Source: Vibrio hepatarius
Lineage (GTDB): Bacteria > Pseudomonadota > Gammaproteobacteria > Enterobacterales > Vibrionaceae
Assembly: GCF_001274785.1 (NCBI RefSeq)
Contig: NZ_LHPI01000002.1
Coordinates: 20,768-84,767 of the forward strand
DNA: 64,000 nt
Direction of reading: 5' to 3'
Shown one piece after another: positions 22,625-31,254 of the stretch. The notes beneath the pieces were generated by a model that worked only from the letters and a program-made list of their open reading frames with translations, searched no databases and was not told where the DNA came from. The first letter of the stretch is position 1. Every line of letters starts with the position of its first letter. Both the position numbers and the translations under genes were made by a program.

Positions 22625-23182
22625 GTGAGCGTTTTAGCTATTTCAATTACAACCGTAGCCTTAGCAGAAATTGGCGATAAGACCCAATTGCTATCTCTAC
22701 TTCTTGCCAGTCGTTACCGTAAACCGATTCCAATTATTGCTGCGATCTTTTTCGCTACTATTGCTAATCACGCTTTAGCAGCATGGCTGGGTGTGGTGGT
22801 CGCCGATTACTTATCACCTGAAGTGTTAAAGTGGGTGCTGGTGGTCAGTTTCGCTGCGATGGCGGCTTGGGTACTGATCCCTGATAAACTGGATGACGAC
22901 GAAGAGATCTCTAACCGCGGCCCATTTGTTGCCAGTTTTATCGCCTTCTTTGTGGCCGAAATTGGTGATAAAACCCAGATCGCGACCTCTATTTTGGGCG
23001 CACAATACGCTGATGCGCTGAGTCTGGTGGTGCTGGGCACCACAATTGGTATGTTGTTAGCAAACGTTCCTGTTGTTCTGATCGGTAAACTGTCAGCAGA
23101 TAAGATGCCATTGGCGCTGATCCGAAAAATTACCGCAGCTCTGTTTGCGGCGTTAGCCGTTGGTGCTTACTTCTACTCGTAA
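22625..23182 (+). CDS. mneA: Manganese exporter MneA (UPF0016/TMEM165 family)
   Basis: I choose the GTG at 22625 (MSVLAISITTVALAEIGDKTQ, 185 residues); upstream codons in the same frame belong to the riboswitch. The protein shows the family's internal duplication: two E-x-G-D-K-T motifs, AEIGDKTQLLSLLLA (residues 13-27) and AEIGDKTQIATSILG (about residues 110-124), within six predicted helices. The paired acidic motifs form the ion path. Family knowledge from V. cholerae MneA gives Mn2+ export across the inner membrane. Expression should rise with Mn2+ through the riboswitch directly upstream. Confidence 0.93.
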   Translation: MSVLAISITTVALAEIGDKTQLLSLLLASRYRKPIPIIAAIFFATIANHALAAWLGVVVADYLSPEVLKWVLVVSFAAMAAWVLIPDKLDDDEEISNRGPFVASFIAFFVAEIGDKTQIATSILGAQYADALSLVVLGTTIGMLLANVPVVLIGKLSADKMPLALIRKITAALFAALAVGAYFYS

Positions 23183-23193
23183 CGTGAGCCGAT

Positions 23194-23231
23194 GTGACTT
23201 ATTGATAATCTTTTAAATATCAATAAGTCAC
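23194..23231. repeat. Perfect 14-bp inverted repeat after mneA
   Basis: GTGACTTATTGATA (23194-23207) and TATCAATAAGTCAC (23218-23231) are exact complements with a 10-base spacer. It is AT-rich and lacks a U-tract, so it is an atypical terminator; it could instead be an operator in front of the next gene. Confidence 0.6.
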
Positions 23232-23407
23232 AAAGTTTGAACTGGATATCGCTTTGACGCTAAATTGGTCAAAGGGTGACGTCTGACATATTCGTGTCAT
23301 CGTTGTCATGCTACTTTAATCATGTGAATGATGTTACTCGAATTAGTTGAAACTTCGTTATTTTGGCGATGGTTTAAGTATGAAGAGTGTAGCGAGAGGG
23401 CAAGTTT

Positions 23408-23668
23408 ATGCTTACACGTTATATGGGGATGTCCCCAAAAAGTCAGAGTTATTTGTTCACCTTCGGTTTGGCGCTGTGCTTGTTGGCGATGGTGCTAACG
23501 GATATGTGGATCCCGATTGTAGCAGGTGCGTTTATTCTCACTGGTTTGACGGTCGAGGCATGGATTCGGGTTGCGCATATTATCCCGATGCACGAAGAAA
23601 TGCGTGCGATGCAAAAGCAGCTTAATAAGCTCCAGTCAGAAGTACGCACCCTAGAGTACGAAGATTAA
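23408..23668 (+). CDS. Small two-helix membrane protein with C-terminal coiled coil (unknown function)
   Basis: The 86-residue ORF has GAGAGGG as ribosome site before ATG 23408. It begins with a short polar stretch (MLTRYMGMSPKSQ), then two adjacent transmembrane helices (about 15-33 and 34-52), and ends in a charged heptad-like helix EMRAMQKQLNKLQSEVRTLE. It is followed at once by a strong terminator, supporting a real gene. I do not recognise a named family. It lies between mneA and tusA, on the plus strand; an overlapping ORF in another frame (23347-23625) is less plausible because it has no membrane pattern. Confidence 0.75.
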   Translation: MLTRYMGMSPKSQSYLFTFGLALCLLAMVLTDMWIPIVAGAFILTGLTVEAWIRVAHIIPMHEEMRAMQKQLNKLQSEVRTLEYED

Positions 23669-23700
23669 AAAACGGCAGCCTCAGGCTGCCGTTTTATTTT
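23667..23700. terminator. Bidirectional terminator between the small membrane gene and tusA
   Basis: AACGGCAGCC and GGCTGCCGTT pair around TCA (23671-23693), with A-run on the left and T-run on the right. Confidence 0.9.
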
Positions 23701-23716
23701 GTTTGACGCACACGCG

Positions 23717-23971
23717 TTACTCAACACCCTTCTTGATAAGGTATTGGTATGGCAGTTCATCGGTCTGGGCTGCGATCAACTGATGATCCATAAAACGACA
23801 GAAACTCGGAATATCGCGAGTTGTCGAGGGATCGTCGGCTTTCACCAACAACACATCCCCATCGTTCATGGTTCGAATTGTCTTCCTGACCATCATAACT
23901 GGCTCTGGGCAGCGTAGTCCTTCCGCTTCGAGAGTATGTGTTGCCTGCTCTGGATTGAATGTCATGGTCAT
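23717..23971 (-). CDS. tusA: Sulfur carrier protein TusA
   Basis: The 84-residue protein has the SirA/TusA signature [20 protein letters not shown] with the active cysteine at residue 21. It accepts persulfide from IscS and passes it to TusBCD-TusE for 2-thiolation of tRNA U34 (mnm5s2U), the same wobble base acted on by MnmE/MnmG in this window. Start ATG 23971 or the next ATG at 23965 are both possible; the ribosome site is weak. It converges with the small membrane gene on a shared terminator. Confidence 0.93.
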   Translation of the reverse strand: MTMTFNPEQATHTLEAEGLRCPEPVMMVRKTIRTMNDGDVLLVKADDPSTTRDIPSFCRFMDHQLIAAQTDELPYQYLIKKGVE

Positions 23972-24103
23972 ATCTTTTTTGCTCTGATCTGGGCGTAGAT
24001 AATACTGCTGAAGAAAAAATATTCAATAAGCACTTGGCAAACAGATCAATTTGTTTTAACTTAGTTAACAAGTTGGTAACAATTAAGCCAAGGAGCAGCG
24101 ATT

Positions 24104-24286
24104 ATGACAGCTTTAGATCGTCTCACAATCTATTCTGTGTTGTGTTTTATCTCTTTCTGCGCCCTTGTTTTACGTTCTCCAACTGAACCGTCGTTTATGC
24201 CGTTACTTGGCATGGCTGCGACGGTCGTAGGGATTTGGCTCGAGATGCATCGCTGGCCGAGAGCATCAGAAGAGCAAGAACATTGA
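24104..24286 (+). CDS. Small membrane protein (unknown function)
   Basis: This 60-residue ORF is preceded by a strong ribosome site (AAGGAGCAGCGATT before ATG 24104). It has two predicted transmembrane helices (about residues 7-23 and 31-46) joined by a short polar turn RSPTEPSF, and a charged tail ending EEQEH. It is divergent from tusA, and a terminator follows at 24366-24392. No family is recognised. It is one of two small membrane proteins around tusA. Confidence 0.65.
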   Translation: MTALDRLTIYSVLCFISFCALVLRSPTEPSFMPLLGMAATVVGIWLEMHRWPRASEEQEH

Positions 24287-24365
24287 TGGATGACCTTCCA
24301 ACATCCTTCAACATTTGTAACTACGCTCAAATACATTCCGACACTATCCCCATTTTTCTTGGGCT

Positions 24366-24392
24366 TCCCCGCTGAAAGGCGGGATTTTTTTT
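24366..24392 (+). terminator. Terminator after the 60-residue membrane protein gene
   Basis: A CCCGC/GCGGG stem (24368-24383) is followed by eight Ts. Confidence 0.8.
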
Positions 24393-24442
24393 GCCTAAAG
24401 AGTAGAATCTGACTAATACCCCGTAAAAGAAGTGGCTACTTT

Positions 24443-25387
24443 GTGGAATTAGAAGAGATCTACCGACGCGACTTAAACCTGTTTGTGGCTTTGCGCGTGC
24501 TGATTGAAGAATCCAGCGTGAGCAAGGCGGCGCATCGGCTCAACTTAAGCCAATCGGCGATGAGTCGAGTGCTCGGGCGGCTGCGTGACATGCTTGGTGA
24601 CCCACTTTTTACCCGCCAAGGGCAGCATCTCATTCCGACCGAGAAAGCGCTTGAGATCGATAGGGCTTTGGGTGAGCCGTTGGAATCGCTGCGACAAATC
24701 CTCTCGCCGATTGAGTTTGAACCCAGTAGTTGCGAGCAGACCTTCACCATCGCGACCACCGATTACGCGATGCAGACTATTCTTCCATTTGCTTTACCGC
24801 GTATTTATCAAGAAGCGCCCAAAGTTTCGTTTAACTTTCTGCCGCTACAGCACGACAGGCTAGACGACCAATTGACTTACGAAAGTGCGGATTTGGCGAT
24901 CTGTCGTCCGATTGGTCCGGTTGAACCGCTGCGCAGTGAAGTTCTTGGCCGAGTGGGAGTACTGTGTTTGTTGTCTAAACAGCATCCTTTGGCAGATCGC
25001 GAGATGAGTTTGCAAGACTACCTCACTTGTCCACACGCTATGATCGCGATTAGTGACGGGGTAAAAGCGTTAATTGAGCAGGCTTTGGTTGAGTACCCAG
25101 AGCGAAGAATGGTTCTGCGCGCTTATCACCTCGAAGCAGCGCTGGCGATCGTCGACACCATGCCGTTAATCATCACCGTGCCTGCAGACTTGGCTTATTT
25201 GGTTGCCGAGCGGTATGACTTGGTGGTGAAACCATTGCCGTTCCAGTTTACTCCGTTTGACTATTCGATGATTTGGCATCCACGTTGTGAGCATTCTCCT
25301 GCACAGGAATGGTTGCGCAGTATTGTTAAGGAAGAGTGCGGCCGTTTGATTGCTAAGCGGATTGAAGACATGGGGCTGAATGGATAA
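24443..25387 (+). CDS. LysR-family transcriptional regulator
   Basis: The 314-residue protein starts at GTG 24443 (MELEEIYRRDLNLFVALRVL) and has the LysR helix-turn-helix SVSKAAHRLNLSQSAMSRVL at about residues 24-43 followed by the wing DPLFTRQGQHLIPTEKA. The remainder is a two-lobed effector domain. The IYRRDLNLFVAL start places it in the NodD/LeuO-like branch rather than the CysB branch. It converges with acuI, sharing a terminator; control of acuI is possible but cannot be shown. Confidence 0.92.
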   Translation: MELEEIYRRDLNLFVALRVLIEESSVSKAAHRLNLSQSAMSRVLGRLRDMLGDPLFTRQGQHLIPTEKALEIDRALGEPLESLRQILSPIEFEPSSCEQTFTIATTDYAMQTILPFALPRIYQEAPKVSFNFLPLQHDRLDDQLTYESADLAICRPIGPVEPLRSEVLGRVGVLCLLSKQHPLADREMSLQDYLTCPHAMIAISDGVKALIEQALVEYPERRMVLRAYHLEAALAIVDTMPLIITVPADLAYLVAERYDLVVKPLPFQFTPFDYSMIWHPRCEHSPAQEWLRSIVKEECGRLIAKRIEDMGLNG

Positions 25388-25388
25388 C

Positions 25389-25415
25389 AAAAGAGCCAGC
25401 AGTGCTGGCTCTTTG
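25389..25415. terminator. Bidirectional terminator between LysR gene and acuI
   Basis: AAGAGCCAGC and GCTGGCTCTT pair around AGT (25391-25413), with an A-rich left side and Ts on the right. Confidence 0.82.
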
Positions 25416-25450
25416 TCATTAGTGTTCGGTCTGCACTTACAGCCTGATAA

Positions 25451-26431
25451 TTACAGCTTAATAACCACGCGACCAGTCACTTGACCGTTGGTAATGTCTT
25501 CGGCGTATTTCGGCGCTTCTGCCAATTCCACTTCGGTACACGCTTGGTCAAAGTAGCTCTCTGGTAGTAGTTCGACTAATTTTTCCCATGCCGCGATACG
25601 TTTTTCGGTCGGGCACATCACCGAGTCCACACCTTGCAGACGCACATTACGCAGGATAAATGGCATGACCGTTGTTGGTAGGTCAAAACCGCCCGCCAGA
25701 CCACACGCCGCCACTGCGCTGTTGTAATCCATTTGTGCCAATACTTTTGCCAGCACTTTGCTGCCCACGGTATCCACGGCGCCAGCCCAGATTTGTTTTT
25801 CTAGTGGACGCGCTGGTTCTTCAAATTCAACACGGTCGATGATGCGGCTTGCCCCGAGTTTTTCCAGAAGAGGGCCATTTTGTTCAACACGGCCAGTAAC
25901 CGCTGCGACTTTGTAGCCGAGTTGAGCCAACAGCGTGACCGCAACGGAACCCACACCGCCGCTTGCGCCAGTAACCAAAACCTCACCGTCTTCCGGTTTG
26001 ATGCCAGCATCTAGTAGCGCCTGAACACACAGCATCGCTGTAAAGCCCGCAGTGCCGACCATCATGGCTTTTTTGCTGTCTAGCCCTTGTGGTAGTGGTA
26101 CAAGCCAGTCGGCTTTTAGACGCGCACGCTGCGCCATGCCGCCCCAATGGTTTTCACCCACGCCCCAGCCAGTCAGAACCACTTTATCGCCTGCGTTGTA
26201 GCGCGCGTCTTGCGAATCCAGCACAGTGCCTGCTAGGTCGATACCCGGAACCATAGGGAAGTTGCGGATGATTTTTCCTTTACCAGTGATCGCCAAACCA
26301 TCTTTGTAGTTCAGTGACGAGTAATCAACCTCGATAAGTACGTCGCCTTCTGGTAACTGGGCTTCGTCGATTTGTTCGATACTCGCGATAGTGCGTTTTT
26401 CTTCTTGGTTTAGAATCAGAGCGTTAAACAT
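25451..26431 (-). CDS. acuI: Acrylyl-CoA reductase AcuI (YhdH, MDR superfamily)
   Basis: I set the start at ATG 26431 (MFNALILNQEEKRTIASIEQ, 326 residues) because GGAG precedes it; a longer in-frame ORF adds 19 unlike residues. Features are the GroES-like N-terminal domain (DVLIEVDYSSLNYKDGLAITG), the NADP-binding GASGGVGSVAV near residue 157 and the C-terminal NGQVTGRVVIKL. In marine bacteria AcuI reduces acryloyl-CoA to propionyl-CoA and protects from acrylate derived from DMSP. The gene stands alone here, without DMSP lyase genes, so a general detoxifying role is likely. Confidence 0.92.
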   Translation of the reverse strand: MFNALILNQEEKRTIASIEQIDEAQLPEGDVLIEVDYSSLNYKDGLAITGKGKIIRNFPMVPGIDLAGTVLDSQDARYNAGDKVVLTGWGVGENHWGGMAQRARLKADWLVPLPQGLDSKKAMMVGTAGFTAMLCVQALLDAGIKPEDGEVLVTGASGGVGSVAVTLLAQLGYKVAAVTGRVEQNGPLLEKLGASRIIDRVEFEEPARPLEKQIWAGAVDTVGSKVLAKVLAQMDYNSAVAACGLAGGFDLPTTVMPFILRNVRLQGVDSVMCPTEKRIAAWEKLVELLPESYFDQACTEVELAEAPKYAEDITNGQVTGRVVIKL

Positions 26432-26564
26432 AAGTGGTCTCCACTGTGTGCAGCAATATTTAAAAACTGTTGTTGAGTGTAGTCTCAAAACGACTATGAC
26501 TAAAATGAAACTTTAGCATTATATCTATGCATATCACGCATTATTACTAAGGTTATTGTGGCGA

Positions 26565-26593
26565 TAAAAAAGCCAGTCTCTCGACTGGCTTTG
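26565..26593 (-). terminator. Terminator of the ilvGMEDA operon
   Basis: AGCCAGTC and GACTGGCT pair around TCTC (26571-26590); on the minus strand a T-run follows. It lies 24 bases after the ilvA stop. Confidence 0.85.
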
Positions 26594-26616
26594 ATGACTA
26601 GGAACAATAAAGCGGG

Positions 26617-28158
26617 TTAAGAAAGGAAAAACTTATACGCAGGGTTTTCCGTTTCGTCTTTGCATTGATAACCCAGTTCACGTAAGTGAGCCGAAAATTG
26701 TGATAAGTCACTTTCATCCAACTCAAAGCCACACAGGACCCGCCCGTAATCGGCACCGTGGTTACGGTAGTTAAACAGGCTAATATTCCAATGCGTGCCA
26801 AGCGTGCTCAAGAACTTCAGTAGCGCGCCCGGATATTCTGGGAACTCGAAGCTGTATAAACGCTCTTTGAGTGGTTTAGATGGTTTACCACCAATCATGT
26901 AGCGTACGTGCAGTTTCGCCATTTCATCGTCAGAAAGGTCAACCACCGGATAGCCGCCGTCACGCAAATCGTGAATGATGTGGTCCAGTTCTTCTTGGCC
27001 GCCTTGCAAGCGGACACCGACGAAGATATTCGCTAGGCTGTCGTCGCTGTAGCGGTAGTTAAACTCCGTCACTGCACGTCCACCGATCAGGTTACAAAAC
27101 TCAAAGAATGCCCCTTGGCGCTCAGGTATTGTCACCGCGAGCAAGCCTTCGCGTTTTTCACCCAGTTCGCAACGTTCAGATACATAACGCAATCCGTGGA
27201 AGTTGGTGTTGGCACCAGAAAGTACCGTACCCAATTTTTTGCCTTCCAGCTGGTTCTTTTCAGCAAACTTTTTCAGACCCGCCAGGGCTAACGCACCTGA
27301 TGGTTCGGCAATCGCACGGGTATCTTCGAAAATGTCTTTGACCGCAGAACAGATTTCATCGCTCGATACTGTAATGTGGCCGTCGATGTATTTTTGGCAT
27401 AGGCGAAATGTCTCTTCACCGATGCGTTTTACCGCAACGCCGTCGGCAAACATGCTGACTTGGTCAAGAACTACAGGTTCTCCTGCGTCTAGTGCCGCTT
27501 TTAGGCACGCCGAATCTTCAGGTTCCACCGCAATGACTTTGATTTCCGGCATCAGTTGTTTGACTAATACCGCGACACCCGCAGCCAAACCACCGCCCCC
27601 GACAGGGACGAAGATGTAATCAAGATGGCCGTTTTGCTGCAGCATTTCCATACCGATGGTGCCTTGCCCAGCGATCACCAATGGGTGGTCGAAAGGGGGC
27701 ACAAAAGTATAACCGTTAACTTCAGATAAACGTTCTGCTTCCGCTTTGGCTTCGTCAAAGTTGCTGCCATGAAGCACCACATTACCACCAAAGCTGCGTA
27801 CTGCATCGACCTTGATGTCGGGTGTGGTTCTTGGCATCACAATCGTAGTTTTAATGCCAAGCTTAGTGCCTGATAGTGCCATGCCTTGAGCGTGGTTGCC
27901 TGCCGATGCTGCAATTACGCCAGCGGCTTTTTGCTGCTCGGATAAGCTCGCCACCATGTTGTATGCGCCGCGCAATTTAAACGAGTGTACCGGCTGGCGG
28001 TCTTCTCGTTTGATTTGCACTTGGTTTTTCAGGCGCGCCGATAAACGCGGCATATCTTGCAGCGGGGTTACCGTCGCAACTTCATACACAGGTGCGCGCA
28101 AGATTTGGCGCAGGTACTCTGCGCCAGATTGTGGTTTGAGGGCTGAAGAATCGCTCAT
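26617..28158 (-). CDS. ilvA: Threonine ammonia-lyase, biosynthetic (IlvA)
   Basis: The 513-residue protein has the PLP lysine in SFKLRGAYN (K61), the phosphate-binding loop VGGGGLAAG and two C-terminal ACT-like regulatory domains (about residues 330-510), typical of the isoleucine-inhibited biosynthetic enzyme rather than the short catabolic one. It converts threonine to 2-oxobutanoate, the first step to isoleucine. It is the last gene of ilvGMEDA and starts 3 bases after the ilvD stop. Confidence 0.97.
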   Translation of the reverse strand: MSDSSALKPQSGAEYLRQILRAPVYEVATVTPLQDMPRLSARLKNQVQIKREDRQPVHSFKLRGAYNMVASLSEQQKAAGVIAASAGNHAQGMALSGTKLGIKTTIVMPRTTPDIKVDAVRSFGGNVVLHGSNFDEAKAEAERLSEVNGYTFVPPFDHPLVIAGQGTIGMEMLQQNGHLDYIFVPVGGGGLAAGVAVLVKQLMPEIKVIAVEPEDSACLKAALDAGEPVVLDQVSMFADGVAVKRIGEETFRLCQKYIDGHITVSSDEICSAVKDIFEDTRAIAEPSGALALAGLKKFAEKNQLEGKKLGTVLSGANTNFHGLRYVSERCELGEKREGLLAVTIPERQGAFFEFCNLIGGRAVTEFNYRYSDDSLANIFVGVRLQGGQEELDHIIHDLRDGGYPVVDLSDDEMAKLHVRYMIGGKPSKPLKERLYSFEFPEYPGALLKFLSTLGTHWNISLFNYRNHGADYGRVLCGFELDESDLSQFSAHLRELGYQCKDETENPAYKFFLS

Positions 28159-28161
28159 AAG

Positions 28162-30003
28162 CTAGCCCTCTAGCTTAGATTTATCTCGTACTGCACCTTT
28201 GTCAGCACTGGTTGCCATGCTTGCGTATGCTTTCAGTGCAAAAGAAACTTCACGTTCACGAGCAACGGGTTTCCAGCCTAGCTCGTCTTGTTTCGCACGG
28301 CGCTCGGCAAGCTCTTGCTCAGAAATTTCTAGAGCAATGCTGCGGTTTGGAATATCAATCGCAATCAGGTCGCCATCTTTAACCAAGCCAATCGCACCAC
28401 CGTTTGCTGCCTCTGGAGACGCGTGACCGATAGACAGGCCTGATGTACCACCAGAGAAACGACCGTCGGTTAACAGCGCACACTCTTTACCTAAGCCCAT
28501 CGACTTAAGGTAAGTGGTTGGGTAGAGCATTTCTTGCATGCCCGGTCCGCCTTTTGGTCCTTCGTAACGAATCACCACGACGTCGCCCGCTTTCACTTTA
28601 CCGCCAAGGATGCCTTCTACCGCGTCTTCTTGGCTTTCAAATACGACTGCCGGACCAGTAAATTTTAGGATGCTTTCGTCAACACCCGCGGTTTTGACGA
28701 TACAACCGTCAAGCGCGATATTACCTCTGAGAACCGCAAGACCACCATCTTGGCTAAATGCGTTTTCTTTGGTGCGAATACACCCTTCAGCACGGTCATC
28801 GTCTAGAGTGTCCCAGCGACAGTCTTGTGAGAATGCTTGGGTTGTACGGATACCTGCAGGGCCCGCACGGTAGAACTCTTTCACCTGTTCAGACTCAGTC
28901 AGCATGATGTCGTACTGCGCTAATTGCTCTTCCCAAGTCAGACCCAATACGGTTTTGGATTGGTTATGTAGGAGACCAGCGCGGTCTAGTTCGCCAAGGA
29001 TACCGACCACGCCACCTGCGCGGTGTACGTCTTCCATATGGTACTTCTGCGTGGACGGCGCCACTTTACACAGGTGTGGAACCTGACGAGACATGCGGTC
29101 GATATCGGTCATGTCGAAGTCGACTTCGCCTTCTTGCGCGGCAGCTAACAGGTGCAGAACCGTGTTGGTTGAGCCGCCCATCGCGATATCCAGCGCCATT
29201 GCGTTTTCAAACGCCGCTTTGGTTGCGATATTGCGCGGTAGCGCGGTTTCATCGTCTTGCTCATAGTAACGTTTCGTCAGTTCAACGATGCGTTTGCCTG
29301 CGTTAACGAACAACTCTTTACGGTCTGCGTGAGTGGCAAGTAAAGAACCGTTACCCGGCTGAGACAGGCCAAGCGCTTCGGTTAGACAGTTCATTGAGTT
29401 CGCGGTGAACATGCCCGAGCATGAACCACAAGTTGGACACGCTGAACGCTCGATCTGTTCGCTCTGCTCGTCAGAGACTTTCGGGTCTGCGCCTTGGATC
29501 ATCGCATCGACTAAGTCGAGCTTGATGATTTGGTCTGAAAGCTTGGTTTTACCCGCTTCCATTGGCCCGCCAGAGACGAAAATTACTGGGATATTCAGGC
29601 GCATCGACGCCATCAGCATCCCCGGAGTGATTTTGTCACAGTTAGAGATACACACCATCGCGTCCGCACAGTGCGCGTTAACCATGTATTCGACCGAGTC
29701 TGCGATCAGTTCACGTGACGGTAGCGAGTAAAGCATGCCGCCGTGACCCATCGCGATGCCATCGTCGACGGCGATGGTGTTAAATTCTTTGGCGATGCCG
29801 CCTGCTGCTTCGATTTCTTGCGCGACGAGTTGTCCCAAGTCTTTTAGGTGAACGTGACCAGGAACAAACTGAGTAAATGAGTTCACCACCGCGATGATTG
29901 GTTTACCAAAGTCTTCATCTTTTACGCCGGTTGCGCGCCACAAGGCACGAGCACCCGCCATGTTGCGTCCGTGTGTGGTGGTGGCTGATCTGTATTTAGG
30001 CAT
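28162..30003 (-). CDS. ilvD: Dihydroxy-acid dehydratase (IlvD)
   Basis: The 613-residue enzyme begins [20 protein letters not shown], and has the cluster-binding cysteines in [11 protein letters not shown] and [19 protein letters not shown]. It uses an iron-sulfur cluster to dehydrate dihydroxy acids to the 2-oxo acids of valine and isoleucine. The start follows ilvE by 12 bases. Length and motifs match the IlvD/Edd family; the substrate is given by the operon. Confidence 0.98.
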   Translation of the reverse strand: MPKYRSATTTHGRNMAGARALWRATGVKDEDFGKPIIAVVNSFTQFVPGHVHLKDLGQLVAQEIEAAGGIAKEFNTIAVDDGIAMGHGGMLYSLPSRELIADSVEYMVNAHCADAMVCISNCDKITPGMLMASMRLNIPVIFVSGGPMEAGKTKLSDQIIKLDLVDAMIQGADPKVSDEQSEQIERSACPTCGSCSGMFTANSMNCLTEALGLSQPGNGSLLATHADRKELFVNAGKRIVELTKRYYEQDDETALPRNIATKAAFENAMALDIAMGGSTNTVLHLLAAAQEGEVDFDMTDIDRMSRQVPHLCKVAPSTQKYHMEDVHRAGGVVGILGELDRAGLLHNQSKTVLGLTWEEQLAQYDIMLTESEQVKEFYRAGPAGIRTTQAFSQDCRWDTLDDDRAEGCIRTKENAFSQDGGLAVLRGNIALDGCIVKTAGVDESILKFTGPAVVFESQEDAVEGILGGKVKAGDVVVIRYEGPKGGPGMQEMLYPTTYLKSMGLGKECALLTDGRFSGGTSGLSIGHASPEAANGGAIGLVKDGDLIAIDIPNRSIALEISEQELAERRAKQDELGWKPVAREREVSFALKAYASMATSADKGAVRDKSKLEG

Positions 30004-30015
30004 TGTGCTACTTCC

Positions 30016-30957
30016 TTATTTTGCATCTTGCGGGTAAACGTAATCCAACCAACCCCACTTGTCTTCAGTGGTGCCGTTGAACAGGCCAAAGTACGCTTCT
30101 TGTAGCGCTTTAGTGATAGGGCCACGTTTACCGCTGCCAACTTCAATTTTGTCGATTGTCGCAACCGGTACGACTTCTGCTGCGGTACCTGTCATAAACA
30201 CTTCGTCCGCGAGGTAGAGGGCTTCACGGGCAATATTCGCTTCGCGAACTTCGTAACCCATGTCGCGCGCCAGTGTCATGATCGAGTCACGGGTGATGCC
30301 CGGTAGGATTGCACTGGTTGCTGGTGGCGTGGTAATAACGCCGTTTTTCACAACGAAAATGTTCTCGCCAGCACCTTCTGATAGGTAACCGTCTACGCTC
30401 AGCGCGATACCTTCGTCGTAACCGTGACGACGAGCTTCACCACCGACGAGTAGAGAAGATAGGTAGTTACCGCCTGCTTTTGCTGCTGTAGGGATGGTGT
30501 TTGGCGCTGCACGGTTCCAGCTTGAAACCATCGCGCTAACGCCTTTTTCTAGCGCTTCTTCGCCAAGGTAAGAACCCCATGGGAACGCGGCGATAATCAG
30601 GTCCATTTCGGTACCCACTGGCGGACAAACGCCCAGACCAACGTTGCCAACAAAGCCGAGCGGGCGAATGTAAGCACTATCCAGTTTATTTTGGCGCAGT
30701 GTTTCGCGTGTCGCTTCCATGATCTCGTCGATTGAGAACGGGATCGGGAAACGGTAGATCTTCGCAGAATCTTTAAGACGCTGTGCGTGTTCGCGGTGAC
30801 GGAAGACAATTGGACCTTTTGGTGTGTTGTAGCAGCGTACGCCTTCGAATACCGACGTACCGTAATGCATCGCGTGAGTCAGAACGTGAACGTTAGCGTC
30901 TGCCCATGGAACCATTTCACCGTTGAACCAAATGTAATCTGCAGTTTTTGTAGCCAT
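30016..30957 (-). CDS. ilvE: Branched-chain amino-acid aminotransferase (IlvE)
   Basis: I choose ATG 30957 (MATKTADYIWFNGEMVPWAD, 313 residues), since homologues begin there and GGAAGGCAATA precedes it; an earlier in-frame start adds seven codons that overlap ilvM. It is a fold-type IV PLP enzyme with the PLP lysine in TAAKAGGNYLSSLL and the cofactor-binding LSEGAGENIFVVK. It makes isoleucine, valine and leucine from the oxo acids. It is third in the operon. Confidence 0.97.
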   Translation of the reverse strand: MATKTADYIWFNGEMVPWADANVHVLTHAMHYGTSVFEGVRCYNTPKGPIVFRHREHAQRLKDSAKIYRFPIPFSIDEIMEATRETLRQNKLDSAYIRPLGFVGNVGLGVCPPVGTEMDLIIAAFPWGSYLGEEALEKGVSAMVSSWNRAAPNTIPTAAKAGGNYLSSLLVGGEARRHGYDEGIALSVDGYLSEGAGENIFVVKNGVITTPPATSAILPGITRDSIMTLARDMGYEVREANIAREALYLADEVFMTGTAAEVVPVATIDKIEVGSGKRGPITKALQEAYFGLFNGTTEDKWGWLDYVYPQDAK

Positions 30958-30968
30958 TATTGCCTTCC

Positions 30969-31253
30969 TTATGCACAAATCTTTTGTTGTAAGTTGTTAT
31001 TTGGTAGTTCGTCGTTCGCGATTTGTGTCACCTCGACGGTGCGAACATCCCAGAGTTTCTCAATCTGATTGGTAATGAAAGAGATTGGACGATCACTATC
31101 TACGATAATTTCCACGCTCGCTACTTTGCTTTCGTGATTTTGTGTCGCGGCTACCTGTTTGATGATGAAACCACGGTGGCGAATCACTCGCAGAACACGC
31201 TCTAAAAGTACCGGTTTGTCATCCGCTTTGATGTCTAGTAGATATCTTTCCAT
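30969..31253 (-). CDS. ilvM: Acetolactate synthase 2 small (regulatory) subunit IlvM
   Basis: The start at ATG 31253 (MERYLLDIKADDKPVLLERV, 94 residues) lies one base after the ilvG stop, so translation is coupled. The protein is a single ACT-type domain (RVIRHRGFIIKQVAA, KVASVEIIVDS), the short regulatory subunit that activates and stabilises IlvG. The gene order ilvG-ilvM is that of the valine-insensitive isozyme II of enterics. Confidence 0.95.
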   Translation of the reverse strand: MERYLLDIKADDKPVLLERVLRVIRHRGFIIKQVAATQNHESKVASVEIIVDSDRPISFITNQIEKLWDVRTVEVTQIANDELPNNNLQQKICA

Positions 31254-31254
31254 G

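Noticed and set aside
23347..23625. Alternative 92-residue ORF in another frame over the small membrane gene
   Set aside because: It has no hydrophobic pattern or ribosome site, while the overlapping frame has both and ends at the terminator.
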